Source: Desulfatibacillum sp. (GTDB lineage Bacteria > Desulfobacterota > Desulfobacteria > Desulfobacterales > Desulfatibacillaceae). From it: a stretch of DNA of 64,000 nucleotides. Shown piece after piece: positions 9,236 to 18,816 of the stretch. The DNA lies in the NCBI GenBank assembly GCA_016342355.1, contig JAEINP010000003.1, positions 62,001-126,000 of the forward strand. The letters run 5' to 3'. The position numbers were made by a program, and so were the translations under genes. The notes beneath the pieces are model-generated. The model did not search any database and was not told where the DNA came from. It was given only the letters and a program-made list of their open reading frames with translations. Position 1 is the stretch's first letter. The number at the start of each line of letters is the position of its first letter.

Positions 9236-9828
9236 GGACTCTCCCAATCCCCGGCACGGGTCTGCATTTTAAAATTTTTCACGGCCAACTGGCCCCGAGT
9301 GATAGATATGTATAGAACACACTCCCATTTATAAGGTCAAGGCCCTTAATCAGCAGGGTCTATCAGGCAGGGGTCTGTTTGTTGGAATGGAATTTATTAT
9401 GGGCAAAGGGGCTTGACTTATGTCCGGAAGTCCTTATCTTAGTGATACTACTTCTCATGCGCGTGTTCTCTCCACTTTGTTCGCCGGATGTCTTACCAAC
9501 CAGGACTTATTCCTGGATATCGGGATTTTCATTATAGCAAACCTCTTTCCTGTTTTGTTTTTAAATGTCTGATTTTATTTATAATTAAGCTACAAAATGA
9601 CGCCGATGCTTACAGCGCCAAGGGGCTGAATTTACTTTTGTTGGGAACGCAGAAAAAACAGGCATCCCTTCAAAAATGGGAAAAATGGCACATACTTTGC
9701 TTATAGAAAAAGGAGCCCAACGACACCGAATCGATTCCATAAGCTCCCTGACAATTGCTCCGCCAGACCCTTTTCTTGCGCAGGATAGGTTTCCTGCACA
9801 ACCGCCAAAAAGGCAAGGAGGTCGGAAT
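9236..9828. other. intergenic stretch with a possible promoter
   Basis: No convincing gene in about 590 bp. A TTGACT (9413-9418) and TATCTT (9435-9440) pair with a 16 bp spacer is a plausible plus-strand promoter, although it is 390 bp before the next good start codon. The stretch is more A+T-rich than its flanks. Confidence 0.4.
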
Positions 9829-10029
9829 ATGCAAAAAATCGTAATAGTAAGCAGTCAACCGGATAAGGACAACCCGTTGCTGGTGGCCATGCTCAATGTG
9901 CTCTTTCCCGAGTGTGAAATCCAGGTGACTTCAGGTGCTGCAGAAACAGAATTCAAGGGCGTCCAAAATGAACCTGTTTCCTTCAACATGAATGCCGGAA
10001 CTACCGATACCCCTATTGCCAAATGCTGA
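9829..10029 (+). CDS. small orphan protein of 66 residues, possibly truncated
   Basis: The ATG is preceded by a very strong AAGGAGG about 9 bp upstream. The product begins MQKIVIVSSQPDKDNPLLVA, resembling the first beta-alpha unit of a receiver-like Rossmann fold, and stops after 66 residues at GTTDTPIAKC. It is too short to be a complete receiver, and no phospho-acceptor Asp follows. An overlapping frame (LPNADFHALLQQQNWLDQH) is open past the stop, so this may be the front of a frameshifted longer gene. I do not recognise a family. The next gene downstream encodes the HExxH protein, but 387 bp separate the two. Confidence 0.45.
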   Translation: MQKIVIVSSQPDKDNPLLVAMLNVLFPECEIQVTSGAAETEFKGVQNEPVSFNMNAGTTDTPIAKC

Positions 10030-10416
10030 TTTTCATGCCCTTTTGCAGCAACAGAACTGGCTGGACCAACACGGCCACAGAACACACGCCATTCTCGGAC
10101 TCTGGTGGGAGTGCAGAGCTGCCTGCCTCCTTTCCAAAGGCCGGAGAATCCTGCGCCCTTGGCTTTGCCTTCGGTGATAGCCTTGCCTTATTTGTTTGTT
10201 CTGCACCACCAAACACCAACCAGCTGAATACATAATAAAAATATCTCTTGAGCCACGAAAATGCACCCGGCGCCCAATCATGAAGCCTTGCCTTGAACCA
10301 GGGCATCATGGTAAGGCCTGAGCAACGTATTCAAGAGCGAACCAATTGCCTTTTCCCAGTCAAACCGATTCGTTGCAGACAGGTGCGTGACAGGCGCAAA
10401 CCGGAGGCGTGCATTG
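10030..10416. other. intergenic stretch, no supported gene
   Basis: About 390 bp between the 66-residue ORF and the HExxH gene. A 98-codon minus-strand frame (10013-10309) starts with ATG ATG but has no ribosome binding site, and the plus frames are short and overlapping. It may hold decayed coding sequence. Confidence 0.35.
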
Positions 10417-10965
10417 ATGGACACCTTGCCTTGTTTTACCCAGGATCAGATTTTCACGGTGGGGGACGCCGCGGCCATGGCTGAAGAACTGGTTTCCAAC
10501 TCCTATAAAATGTCCGCAAGCCAGTGGCTCTGGAACCGGTACGATGTCATGACCTTAAGTGATCTTGAACCCGGCGAAATTGTGGAAGGACCCTTTGCCC
10601 AGATTGTGCGGTACAGGGGACAAAAGTCGGAAACCTCTTTGGGCTCATCTTCCTACGACTTTTACAAGATCTGCCTCATGGATCACACCATCCTCAAGGC
10701 CCTGGAATCTGGCAAGGAGTTGCGCCTTTTTCCCTTTGCCCTGTATATCCTATGCCACGAACTCATTCATATCGTTCGTTTCTCCAAATTTCTCCAAAGT
10801 TTCCAGGCCTCTCACGAAGAGAAAATGGCGGAAGAAAACCGGGTACACGAAAAAACCCGCGAAATATTTAAAAGCGTGCGTGTTCCAGGCATGGAAGCTC
10901 TCCTGTCCTTTTATAAAGCCTGGGAAAACCCTTTAGACTCCACCACCAATGCCCCCCCTTTGTAA
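10417..10965 (+). CDS. uncharacterised HExxH (putative zinc metalloprotease-like) protein
   Basis: 182 residues from an ATG with GGAGG 9 bp upstream. The longer reading from 10387 lacks a better signal. The middle carries CHELIHIVRF, so H114, E115 and H118 form an HExxH zincin-like motif within a helix. About 20 residues later comes a Glu/His-rich helix (HEEKMAEENRVHEKTRE) that could supply the third zinc ligand. No signal peptide or membrane helix is seen, so it should be cytoplasmic. I do not recognise a named family; it looks like a lineage-restricted conserved protein. Zinc binding and proteolysis are inferred from the motif alone. Confidence 0.7.
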   Translation: MDTLPCFTQDQIFTVGDAAAMAEELVSNSYKMSASQWLWNRYDVMTLSDLEPGEIVEGPFAQIVRYRGQKSETSLGSSSYDFYKICLMDHTILKALESGKELRLFPFALYILCHELIHIVRFSKFLQSFQASHEEKMAEENRVHEKTREIFKSVRVPGMEALLSFYKAWENPLDSTTNAPPL

Positions 10966-11285
10966 CGGTTTCTTTCCACCGCTTACGCCGTTTGCCCCCC
11001 TACCCCTTCAATCTCTCCCATTTCCATAGCCCCTCCTCATCCTTGACACTGGGTCAAGTTTTTGACATCCCATTTGCCTTGGACAAAACCAATTTTTCAG
11101 GCCGTCATGCCAAAAAATGGCTTCCAATCATACAAGCCACCAATTTCATACCAGAATATCATGATGCATATACTTGATTCGCTTGGCACATTTGTTGCTC
11201 AATAGATTCCGCATCTTGCACATCATCAAGATTTCCAGTCATAATTTCTGTTCCAAAAATGAGCCCGGTTTGAAAGGAGTACTGC
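10966..11285. other. intergenic stretch with repeated TTGAC half-sites
   Basis: 320 bp upstream of the chemoreceptor gene. At 11043-11068 there are three alternating half-sites TTGAC / GTCAA / TTGAC (spacers ACTGG and GTTT), which could be a regulator site or overlapping -35 elements. No gene is seen. Confidence 0.35.
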
Positions 11286-13355
11286 ATGGCAAGGCAGGCG
11301 AGATTGAGCACCAAGGTAATGCTATTGGCTACCTCTTCCGTTTTGATTTCCTGTTTGGTGATTATGGGACTCCTTGCCTGGCAAGGGCGGAACCTGCAAA
11401 AGGAAATGAAAGCTCAAATGGACATTATGGCCCGCCAACAGGTGGAAAAGGTTGTCCAGGGGCTATACACCATGGCGCAAAACCAGGACGAAGCCACCAA
11501 CCGGGCAATCCAGGCGGACCTGCGAATCGCCGACCGCATGTTAAAGGACATGGGCGGCATCAACATGGGCCGCGCCATGGTTGATTGGGAAATCATCAAC
11601 CAGTTCACAAAGGAAAAATCAACCATTTCCCTCCCCACCATGCTGGCCGGAGACCTCTGGTTAGGACAAAATACCAAATTCACCGTTTCCTCTCCCCTGG
11701 TAGACGAGATTACCAGTCTGATAGACGCCACATGCACTATTTTCCAACGCATACCTGAAACCGGGGACATGCTCCGGGTAAGCACCACCGTCAAAAAGCT
11801 GGACGGAGAAAGAGCCATCGGGACTTATATCCCCAAGGTCCACGAAGGCAAACCCAATAAGGTGGTTGCCACGGTCATGAATGGCGAAACCTTTTTTGGG
11901 CGGGCCTTTGTGGTTAATGCCTGGTATCTCACGGCCTATCAACCCATTTTTGCCGAGAACGGCGACGTGATAGGCATCCTCTATGTGGGGGTGGCCCAGG
12001 ACAAAGTGCTGGAGCCCATTAAAAAAGCTATCTCCACCACCATGGTTGGTAAAACCGGCTATTCCTGGGCCTTGGCCTGCACAGGCAAGGAAAAAGGAAG
12101 CTACGTGGTTTCCAAAGACCGCCAGTTTGACGGCAAAAATATCCTGGAAGCCAAAGACCCGGACGGACATTTTTTTGTCAAATCCATGATAGACAAAGGC
12201 CTCAAAGCCCAAAACGGACAGGTGGAATTTGAACGCCATCCTTGGAAAAACCCCGATGAAGAAAACTCCCGGATGAAAATCCAGGCTTTCACCTATTTCG
12301 CCCCCTGGGACTGGCTCATTGGCGCCGGAGCCTATGAAGAGGATTTTCAGGACGCCCAAAAGCAGGTGGACCAAACCTTGAAAAAAGTAATGGGCATTTT
12401 GGGGGGCAGCAGCTTGGGAATCATCCTTCTTGCCCTGTTGGCAAGCCTCAGGCTGGCCCGGGGCATTAGCAGCCCCATCCAATCCATTGTCAGGGGGCTT
12501 AGCGAAGGCGTGGGCCAAGTGGCCTGCGCCGCGGATCAGGTTTCCTCTTCCAGCCAGACACTGGCATTGGGTTCGTCTCAACAGGCATCTTCCCTGGAAA
12601 CAACCTCCGCTTCGCTGGTGGAAATGTCGTCCATGACCAGGCAAAACGCCAAAAACGCCGGACTGGCCGACGGCCTCATGAAGGAGGTGGAGGACGTGGT
12701 CAAAAAGGCCAATCAGGCCATGACCGACCTCATCCGCTCTATGAAAGAAATATCCACCGCCAGCGCCGATACTTCAAAAATCGTCAAAACCATTGATGAA
12801 ATTGCCTTCCAGACCAACCTCCTGGCTCTCAATGCAGCCGTGGAAGCAGCCCGGGCCGGAGAGGCGGGCGCAGGATTTGCCGTAGTTGCGGGCGAAGTCA
12901 GAAATCTGGCCTTGCGGGCAGCCGATGCCGCCAGGAATACCGCCTCACTCATAGAAGGCACCGTGAAAAAGGTAGATCAGGGCAGCAGCCTGGTGGCGCT
13001 AACAAACGATTCCTTTGGAAAGGTGGCGGACCGGGCATCCAAGGTGGCGGAACTGGTGGCGGAAATAGCAGAGGCATCGCATGAACAGGCCGAAGGCATC
13101 GAACAGGTAAACCGCGCCGTTACCGAGATGGACAAGGTCACCCAGCAAAATGCCGGCAGTGCGGAAGAATCCGCCTCAGCTTCCGAGGAAATGAGATCCC
13201 AGTCTCATCACATGCAAGTTCTTGTTTCCAAACTCCTTTCCATGATCACGGGGGAGAGAATGGGCCAAAACTTCGGGGAAACAGACCGTTCAAAAAATAG
13301 TGACCGAAAAAGGCTGGATTACACCACCAAGGGGCGCTCCGCCCCGGATCAATAA
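11286..13355 (+). CDS. methyl-accepting chemotaxis protein with Cache sensor
   Basis: 689-residue chemoreceptor. A membrane helix at about 12-34 is followed by a large periplasmic sensor of the Cache_3-Cache_2 type (about 40-360, ending [17 protein letters not shown], typical of small-molecule-binding Cache domains). A second helix lies at about 369-391, then a short HAMP-like segment. The coiled-coil signalling domain has the invariant tip [18 protein letters not shown] near 504. It should control CheA kinase activity in response to a periplasmic ligand, perhaps a carboxylate. No cheA/cheW genes are nearby and there is no C-terminal CheR-binding pentapeptide, so it depends on a remote array. 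GAAAGGAG stands 7 bp before the ATG. Confidence 0.93.
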   Translation: MARQARLSTKVMLLATSSVLISCLVIMGLLAWQGRNLQKEMKAQMDIMARQQVEKVVQGLYTMAQNQDEATNRAIQADLRIADRMLKDMGGINMGRAMVDWEIINQFTKEKSTISLPTMLAGDLWLGQNTKFTVSSPLVDEITSLIDATCTIFQRIPETGDMLRVSTTVKKLDGERAIGTYIPKVHEGKPNKVVATVMNGETFFGRAFVVNAWYLTAYQPIFAENGDVIGILYVGVAQDKVLEPIKKAISTTMVGKTGYSWALACTGKEKGSYVVSKDRQFDGKNILEAKDPDGHFFVKSMIDKGLKAQNGQVEFERHPWKNPDEENSRMKIQAFTYFAPWDWLIGAGAYEEDFQDAQKQVDQTLKKVMGILGGSSLGIILLALLASLRLARGISSPIQSIVRGLSEGVGQVACAADQVSSSSQTLALGSSQQASSLETTSASLVEMSSMTRQNAKNAGLADGLMKEVEDVVKKANQAMTDLIRSMKEISTASADTSKIVKTIDEIAFQTNLLALNAAVEAARAGEAGAGFAVVAGEVRNLALRAADAARNTASLIEGTVKKVDQGSSLVALTNDSFGKVADRASKVAELVAEIAEASHEQAEGIEQVNRAVTEMDKVTQQNAGSAEESASASEEMRSQSHHMQVLVSKLLSMITGERMGQNFGETDRSKNSDRKRLDYTTKGRSAPDQ

Positions 13356-13380
13356 TAAAACCGCGCATGCCGCTTCGTTA

Positions 13381-13406
13381 AAAAGGGGCGAGAAATCGCC
13401 TCTTTT
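13381..13406. terminator. bidirectional intrinsic terminator
   Basis: An 11-bp stem (AAAAGGGGCGA / TCGCCTCTTTT, one G-T wobble) with a GAAA loop lies between the convergent chemoreceptor and ptsP genes. A-runs and T-runs on both sides allow termination in either direction. Confidence 0.75.
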
Positions 13407-13430
13407 AACCACGAATGGCGAAGAATCCGG

Positions 13431-15722
13431 CTAAATTTCCAATAGCAGGGGATCAATCTGTTCGATGCATTGCTCCAGGTAAGCGCGAATATCCTTTTCA
13501 TGGGATAAACTCAGGATTTTTTGGGCTACTTCATCCAAAAAATCATGGGATACATTTTGGATAAGATATCTGATTCCCGGCGCCTGAAACGGGGGCACTG
13601 AAAAATGCCGGTATCCCAAAGCGCATAAAGCCAACGCCCCCCCGGGGATGGAAGCCAGTTCCCCACAAACCGTAATATCCTTTTTGATAAAATCCGCCTT
13701 TTCCTTCAAGCTCTTCATCATACGCAGGACCGAAGGATGATACCCGGAATACAGATGCCCCACCACACTGGAATTCCGATCCACGGCTAGCAAATACTGA
13801 ATCAGATCGTTGGTTCCCACGGAAATAAAATCAATGAGATCCTTGTAATCCTCCAGTTGGTGGTACAACCCCGGCACCTCCATCATAATACCCATGGGAG
13901 GCACCGCTCCCGGCGGCATGGCCAGGTCCGTCACGGTTTCTTCCAGAATTTCACGGGCGGTTTCCACTTCCCAAATGCGGGATATCATGGGCAATAAAAT
14001 GCGGAAATGATGTCCCTGTTTAACCAGGGACAATATGGCCCGTATCTGCTGACGAAACAGATCCGGGTATTCCATGGAAAACCGAATGGACCGGAGGCCC
14101 AGCAACGGATTGGCTTCGTCCGGGAACGTAAAATACGGAAGTCTTTTATCCGCGCCAATATCCAGGGTGCGCACCGTAATATCTCCGGGAAAAAGATCCC
14201 CCACCTCCCGGTATACGGCTATCTGATCTTCCACGGTGGGCCAGCCGTCAAAACGCATAAACGAAAACTCGGTCCGGAAAAGCCCCACGTTCTCAATGCC
14301 CAATTCCATGGCTGTGGCCACATCCGAAGGAAAGCCCACATTGGCGTCCACCTGATAACCCGCAGGCAAACTGGCCTGTTTGGCCTTGGCAATGATTTCA
14401 GCCTGGATCAGGCAATTCTCCTCATGGGCTTTCTCATATTCCTCAATGAGGCTGGGATCGGGATCCACAAACACAAAGCCCATGTCCCCGTCCACCAAAA
14501 CCTGCTGCCCCGAAGCCAATAATGTGGTGGCCCCCTGTACCCCCACAACTGCCGGAATTCCCATGGACCGGGCCAAAATGGTGGTGTGGGAGGTCTCGCC
14601 GCCCCGTTCGGTCACCAAAGCCGCAGGCTTGTTGCCCTCCAAACGGGCAACGGCGGCAGGCCCCAGGTCCTTGGCCACCACCACGCACCCTGTGGCCGGT
14701 GACTCCATTTTAATTTTCCGGCCGCTTAACCTCAACAGGGCCGCCAACACCCTTTCGCCAACCTCCCTCACGTCCATTGCCCGTTCCATAAGCATGGGGT
14801 TGCCCCGGCTTTCAAAACGCATGGCAACCTTTTCCGAGCCCTTGGCGGTAGCCTCCTCCGCCGATAGTTTTCCTTCAGTAATCAGGCCTTCAATCTCCCG
14901 CAAAAACAGGCCGTCTTCCAGCATTTGGCTGTGGGTTTCAAAAATGGCCGCGTCATGGTAGGAAATCTTTCCCGCAGCAGCCATGGAGGACGAAAAATCC
15001 TTTAACTCCTGTTGGGCGACATTTGCGGCTTTCTTAAAACGCCCCATTTCCGCCTCAGGTCCCTGGCTGGAAAAACCACTCAAGGGAACCCTTTGCAATA
15101 GCCCCCGGAACAGATAAACCGGCCCAAGGCCCGGCCCTCCGGAAACCCCCTTGCCCTGTAAGGTTTTCTGGACAGTCACTGCACCCTTGCCCTCTCCCAG
15201 CCTTTCCAAGCGGTCCGCGACCTCCAATAAACCGGCCAACCGGGAGGCGATAATCTCAAACAACGTTTGCTCCGCAGGAAGCAGGGAACGCCTATTGGCT
15301 GTCTGGGCCACCAATACGCCCAGAGCCTTCCGTTGCAACAGGATAGGCACACCCAGGTACACCTCGTACTTGTCCTCTCCCAACTCGGGAAAATATTTGA
15401 AATCCGGATGTTTGGATGCAGGCATGGCCGCAATGGTGCGGCGCTTGGAAAACACCGACCCGGTAATGCCTTCGTCCGGGGAAAGCAAGATGGATTTTCC
15501 GGGCTCAAAATTCAAGCCCCAGTTCCCTCGCATGGCCAACTTTTTCAAGGCTGGATCCCAAAGGTAAACCGACACCACATCAAATTGAAGGGAATGGGCG
15601 ATCTTTTGCACCACTTGGGAAAGAACCGCGTTCAAACCCTGGGCGTGATTGATTAACTCACTGATTTCCTGGATGATCTTCAAATGAAGATCCACCCTGT
15701 CTGTATTTGTGGTTGGCGCCAC
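13431..15722 (-). CDS. ptsP: PtsP, GAF-containing phosphoenolpyruvate-protein phosphotransferase (enzyme I Ntr)
   Basis: 763 residues. An N-terminal GAF domain (about 10-170) is followed by the enzyme I core. The phospho-His domain has GGETSHTTILARSMGIP with the active His near 379. The PEP-binding barrel has GLFRTEFSFM, FISVGTNDLIQYLLAVDR and the catalytic Cys in VCGELAS. It takes phosphate from PEP and hands it to an NPr/HPr protein, starting the regulatory nitrogen phosphotransfer chain. No HPr or EIIA gene is adjacent. The start is GTG with GAGG about 5 bp upstream. Domain order and length are normal for PtsP. Confidence 0.94.
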   Translation of the reverse strand: MAPTTNTDRVDLHLKIIQEISELINHAQGLNAVLSQVVQKIAHSLQFDVVSVYLWDPALKKLAMRGNWGLNFEPGKSILLSPDEGITGSVFSKRRTIAAMPASKHPDFKYFPELGEDKYEVYLGVPILLQRKALGVLVAQTANRRSLLPAEQTLFEIIASRLAGLLEVADRLERLGEGKGAVTVQKTLQGKGVSGGPGLGPVYLFRGLLQRVPLSGFSSQGPEAEMGRFKKAANVAQQELKDFSSSMAAAGKISYHDAAIFETHSQMLEDGLFLREIEGLITEGKLSAEEATAKGSEKVAMRFESRGNPMLMERAMDVREVGERVLAALLRLSGRKIKMESPATGCVVVAKDLGPAAVARLEGNKPAALVTERGGETSHTTILARSMGIPAVVGVQGATTLLASGQQVLVDGDMGFVFVDPDPSLIEEYEKAHEENCLIQAEIIAKAKQASLPAGYQVDANVGFPSDVATAMELGIENVGLFRTEFSFMRFDGWPTVEDQIAVYREVGDLFPGDITVRTLDIGADKRLPYFTFPDEANPLLGLRSIRFSMEYPDLFRQQIRAILSLVKQGHHFRILLPMISRIWEVETAREILEETVTDLAMPPGAVPPMGIMMEVPGLYHQLEDYKDLIDFISVGTNDLIQYLLAVDRNSSVVGHLYSGYHPSVLRMMKSLKEKADFIKKDITVCGELASIPGGALALCALGYRHFSVPPFQAPGIRYLIQNVSHDFLDEVAQKILSLSHEKDIRAYLEQCIEQIDPLLLEI

Positions 15723-16154
15723 TTGGCCCTCTATTTAGGTTGGAGTGTGTTAAGGGATGTTCCTGCCGAATACCTGCCGTGCTGAATGTCTGCCGAGTTC
15801 CTGCATCTGTGAATGTATACTATAATCCGTAATCGCCTGTTGTCCACAGTAAAGTTTAAGCCGAATCACAGGTCCAGGCCCCTGACTTGCACTTAGGAAG
15901 GTTTGGCGCAAAAATCTTTCGTCTTTGGACTATACCCCCCTTCCGGTCGCGGCGCTTTTCCCTGGCGACCAAGCGCGGCGTCTTTTCCTGAATCTTTGGC
16001 GACATATGGGGATTCGAATCCGCACTTCGTTATCGAGTGATTGCTCGGTTTTGGGTTGACAGAAATCCATGCGGCGCATTAGTTTAGTGGGGCTTTTGCA
16101 GCCCCCAATCTCTACATTAAATGTAAACACCTTTTATTTAGCGAGGTACCCCAC
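15723..16154. other. promoter region of the acyl-CoA dehydrogenase operon
   Basis: 432 bp without a gene. It holds a TTGACA at 16056-16061 with only a weak -10, a G+C-rich hairpin (GGGGCT / AGCCCC, 16089-16105), and an exact 13-bp palindrome just before the acyl-CoA dehydrogenase start, listed separately. Short CTGCCG repeats occur around 15767-15810. Confidence 0.45.
16113..16125. promoter_or_regulatory. perfect palindrome TACATTAAATGTA, candidate operator
   Basis: A 13-nt perfect dyad (TACATT-A-AATGTA) 30 bp upstream of the acyl-CoA dehydrogenase ATG. Position and symmetry suit a dimeric repressor of the lipid-degradation operon. The regulator is not identified. Confidence 0.4.
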
Positions 16155-17969
16155 ATGGCACAGCTTATCGCCGATCGCAGGGACATTGATTTTGTTTTGT
16201 ACGAACAACTGGACGCAGACAAGATCAAGCAGCACGAAAAATACTCCGACCTGGACAAAAAGTCCCTGGACCTGATCATCACCGAAGCCAGAAACCTGGC
16301 GCTGAAAGAGCTTCTACCCATCAACGCCGAAGCCGACAAGACTGGTTTGCGCTTTGAAAACAACCAGGTTTTTGTGCCTGAGAGCTTTCATAGGCCTTTC
16401 AAGATTATGGCTGAAGACGGCTGGGGCTCCGTGACCGAGGACCCGGAACTGGGCGGCCAGGGCTTGCCCACCCTTATTATGCAGCCCATCATAGAATACC
16501 TCATGGGCGCAAGCGGGGTCTGCTTGGGTTACGTGACCATGGGCCACGGCACCGGCAAAATGATCGAAGTTTTTGGCACGGAAAAGCAAAAAGAGCTTTA
16601 CCTGAAAAATCTATACTCCGCCAAGTGGGGCGGCACCATGGTCCTCACCGAGGCCGAGGCGGGCTCGGACGTGGGCGCCCTCACAACCACCGCCAAATTG
16701 AACGACGACGGCACCTATTCCATTACCGGCAACAAAATTTTCATCACTTACGGCGAACATGACCTGACGGAAAACATCATCCATCCGGTCCTGGCCAGGA
16801 TCGAAGGGGCGCCAGCAGGAACCGCCGGCATCTCCATCTTTATCGTTCCCAAAATCTGGGTGAATGAGGACGGTTCTCTGGGCGAACCCAACGATGTGGT
16901 TTGTACGGGCATCGAAGAAAAAATGGGCATCCACGCCAGCGCCACGTGCAGCCTGGCTTTCGGCAGCAAGGGCCAGTGCCGCGGCTATCTGTTGGGCGAG
17001 GAAAACAAGGGCATGAAGGTCATGTTCTATATGATGAACGAAGCCCGGCTCAACGTAGGATTCCAGGGCTTTTCCGCAGCCTCCCTGTCCTACATGTACG
17101 CTTCCAACTACGCCAAAGAAAGAATCCAGGGCAGGGACCTTGCCGAAGGCGCCAACAAGAACGCCAAGGGTGTGGCCATTATCAAGCATCCTGATGTCAG
17201 GCGCAATCTCCTCACCATGAAAGCCTATACCGATGGAATGCGCAGCTTTATCTACTATGTGGCGGACCTGTTCGACAAAGAAGACCTTGCCACGGACCCG
17301 ACCGAAAAGGATCGCCTCGATAAACTCATCCAACTATACACCCCTATCGTGAAAGCCTATTGCACGGACAAGGGCTTTGAAATGGCGGTAATCGGCATCC
17401 AGGTCTACGGCGGCTACGGCTACACCAAGGAATACCCCGTGGAGCAGATCGCCCGGGACGCCAAAATAGGCAGCATCTACGAAGGCACCAACGGCATCCA
17501 GGCAATGGACCTTTTGGGCCGCAAAATGGGCATGGACAAAGGCGCGGTGTTTCTCAGCTTCATGGGCGAAGTGGCCAAAACCGTGGCCCGGGCAAAGGGA
17601 ATTCCAGGCCTGGAAGCTATGGCCGCCAAGCTGGAAGAAGCCTGCAACCGCCTGGGAGAAACAGCCATGCACCTTGGCAAAACAGCCGCCAGCCCTCAGT
17701 TCAAGGCGGCTTTCGCCCACTCCACCCATTTCCTGGAAGCCATGGGCGACGTGATCATGGCCTGGATGCTCCTGTGGCGGGCTGTGGTGGCTGCCCCCAA
17801 AATTGAAAAACAAAAAAAGCAGCAGGAAAAAGACTATTACGAAGGCCAGGTAAAAACTGCGGAGTTCTTTATCTTCAATATGATCCCCGTAACCCTGGGC
17901 AAGATGGATTCCATAAATATCACCAACACGGCCGCCCTGGAAATCAGCGATTCCTGCTTTGGCGGCTAA
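16155..17969 (+). CDS. large acyl-CoA dehydrogenase (FadE-like, about 600 residues)
   Basis: 604 residues, longer than the classic 380-residue enzymes because of an N-terminal extension and an extra C-terminal helical domain, as in the large bacterial FadE-like subfamily. The FAD/substrate core has TEAEAGSD and KIFIT. The catalytic base Glu is near residue 443 in IYEGTNGIQAMDLLGRKM. It should oxidise an acyl-CoA to the trans-2-enoyl-CoA and pass electrons to ETF. It is the first gene of a tightly packed group with SDR, MBL hydrolase and alpha/beta hydrolase genes. GAGGT precedes the ATG. Chain-length preference cannot be read from sequence. Confidence 0.95.
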   Translation: MAQLIADRRDIDFVLYEQLDADKIKQHEKYSDLDKKSLDLIITEARNLALKELLPINAEADKTGLRFENNQVFVPESFHRPFKIMAEDGWGSVTEDPELGGQGLPTLIMQPIIEYLMGASGVCLGYVTMGHGTGKMIEVFGTEKQKELYLKNLYSAKWGGTMVLTEAEAGSDVGALTTTAKLNDDGTYSITGNKIFITYGEHDLTENIIHPVLARIEGAPAGTAGISIFIVPKIWVNEDGSLGEPNDVVCTGIEEKMGIHASATCSLAFGSKGQCRGYLLGEENKGMKVMFYMMNEARLNVGFQGFSAASLSYMYASNYAKERIQGRDLAEGANKNAKGVAIIKHPDVRRNLLTMKAYTDGMRSFIYYVADLFDKEDLATDPTEKDRLDKLIQLYTPIVKAYCTDKGFEMAVIGIQVYGGYGYTKEYPVEQIARDAKIGSIYEGTNGIQAMDLLGRKMGMDKGAVFLSFMGEVAKTVARAKGIPGLEAMAAKLEEACNRLGETAMHLGKTAASPQFKAAFAHSTHFLEAMGDVIMAWMLLWRAVVAAPKIEKQKKQQEKDYYEGQVKTAEFFIFNMIPVTLGKMDSINITNTAALEISDSCFGG

Positions 17970-17988
17970 AATGAATTAGGAGGGGGAT

Positions 17989-18816
17989 ATGAAACGATTT
18001 CCTGGCAAACGGGTGATCATCACCGGCGCGGGAAGTGGATTTGGCAGAGCTCTGGCCTTGGAGTTCGCCAGCAAAGGATGGAAAATAGGCGTGGCTGACA
18101 TAAACAGCCAGCGCGCCAGCGAAACTGTGGACATGGTCAACCAAAAGGGGGGCCAGGGCCTGGAAATCATGTGCGATGTCACGGACATCACACAATTGGA
18201 AGACACCGCCGCCCTGCTTAAGGATAAGTGGGGCGGCGTTGACATTGTTGTGAACAACGCCGGGGTGGCCGGGGCCGGATACATGGAAAAAATCCCCATG
18301 GACCAGTGGGATTGGATTATCGGCCTCAACCTGAAAAGCGTCATCCACGGATGCCGGGCCTTCATCCCCATGCTGGAAGACCAGGGACACGGCCATATTG
18401 TAAACATGGCCTCCAACGCCGGCATTGCCTGCCTGCCCGAGATGGCCAGCTACAACGTGACCAAGGCTGCTGTCATCGCCCTTTCGGAGACTTTAAAGTC
18501 CGAACTGGCAGCCAAAAACATCGGCGTCACCGTCATTTGCCCCACCTTTTTTAAAACAAACCTCATGGACCAGTTCAATTCCACGGACGAACGCCAACGC
18601 CTGATGGCCGAAAAATTCTTCAGCTCCGCCCGCACAACCGCTGAAAAAGTAGCCCAGGCAACCATGAAAGCCATTAACAAAAACAGGCTTTACGTGGTCA
18701 CACCCTGGGACGGAAAGCTGGTCTGGGGCCTCAAGCGTTTCTGCCCGGAAATCTGGTACAAAATGGTGGCTTTTGGATACAGCCGGTTTGGCAAGGCTTT
18801 GGACCTTCAACCATGA
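17989..18816 (+). CDS. short-chain dehydrogenase/reductase
   Basis: 275-residue classical SDR. The nucleotide-binding motif TGAGSGFG is at 12-19, NNAG is near 86, and the catalytic YxxxK is Y155/K159 (SYNVTKAAV). An Asp after beta-2 (GVADIN) suggests a preference for NAD(H). It should oxidise or reduce a hydroxyl or keto group, plausibly a 3-hydroxyacyl or alcohol intermediate given its place after the acyl-CoA dehydrogenase; the substrate is inferred. A strong AGGAGGG precedes the ATG. Its TGA overlaps the next start by 4 bp (ATGA), showing translational coupling. Confidence 0.92.
   Translation: MKRFPGKRVIITGAGSGFGRALALEFASKGWKIGVADINSQRASETVDMVNQKGGQGLEIMCDVTDITQLEDTAALLKDKWGGVDIVVNNAGVAGAGYMEKIPMDQWDWIIGLNLKSVIHGCRAFIPMLEDQGHGHIVNMASNAGIACLPEMASYNVTKAAVIALSETLKSELAAKNIGVTVICPTFFKTNLMDQFNSTDERQRLMAEKFFSSARTTAEKVAQATMKAINKNRLYVVTPWDGKLVWGLKRFCPEIWYKMVAFGYSRFGKALDLQP

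Noticed and set aside
10013-10309. 98-codon minus-strand ORF
   Set aside because: No ribosome binding site and no recognisable domain; overlaps decayed-looking DNA.
16009-16022. GGATTCGAATCC resembling a tRNA T loop
   Set aside because: Flanking bases cannot form a T stem or acceptor stem on either strand; it is a simple palindrome.
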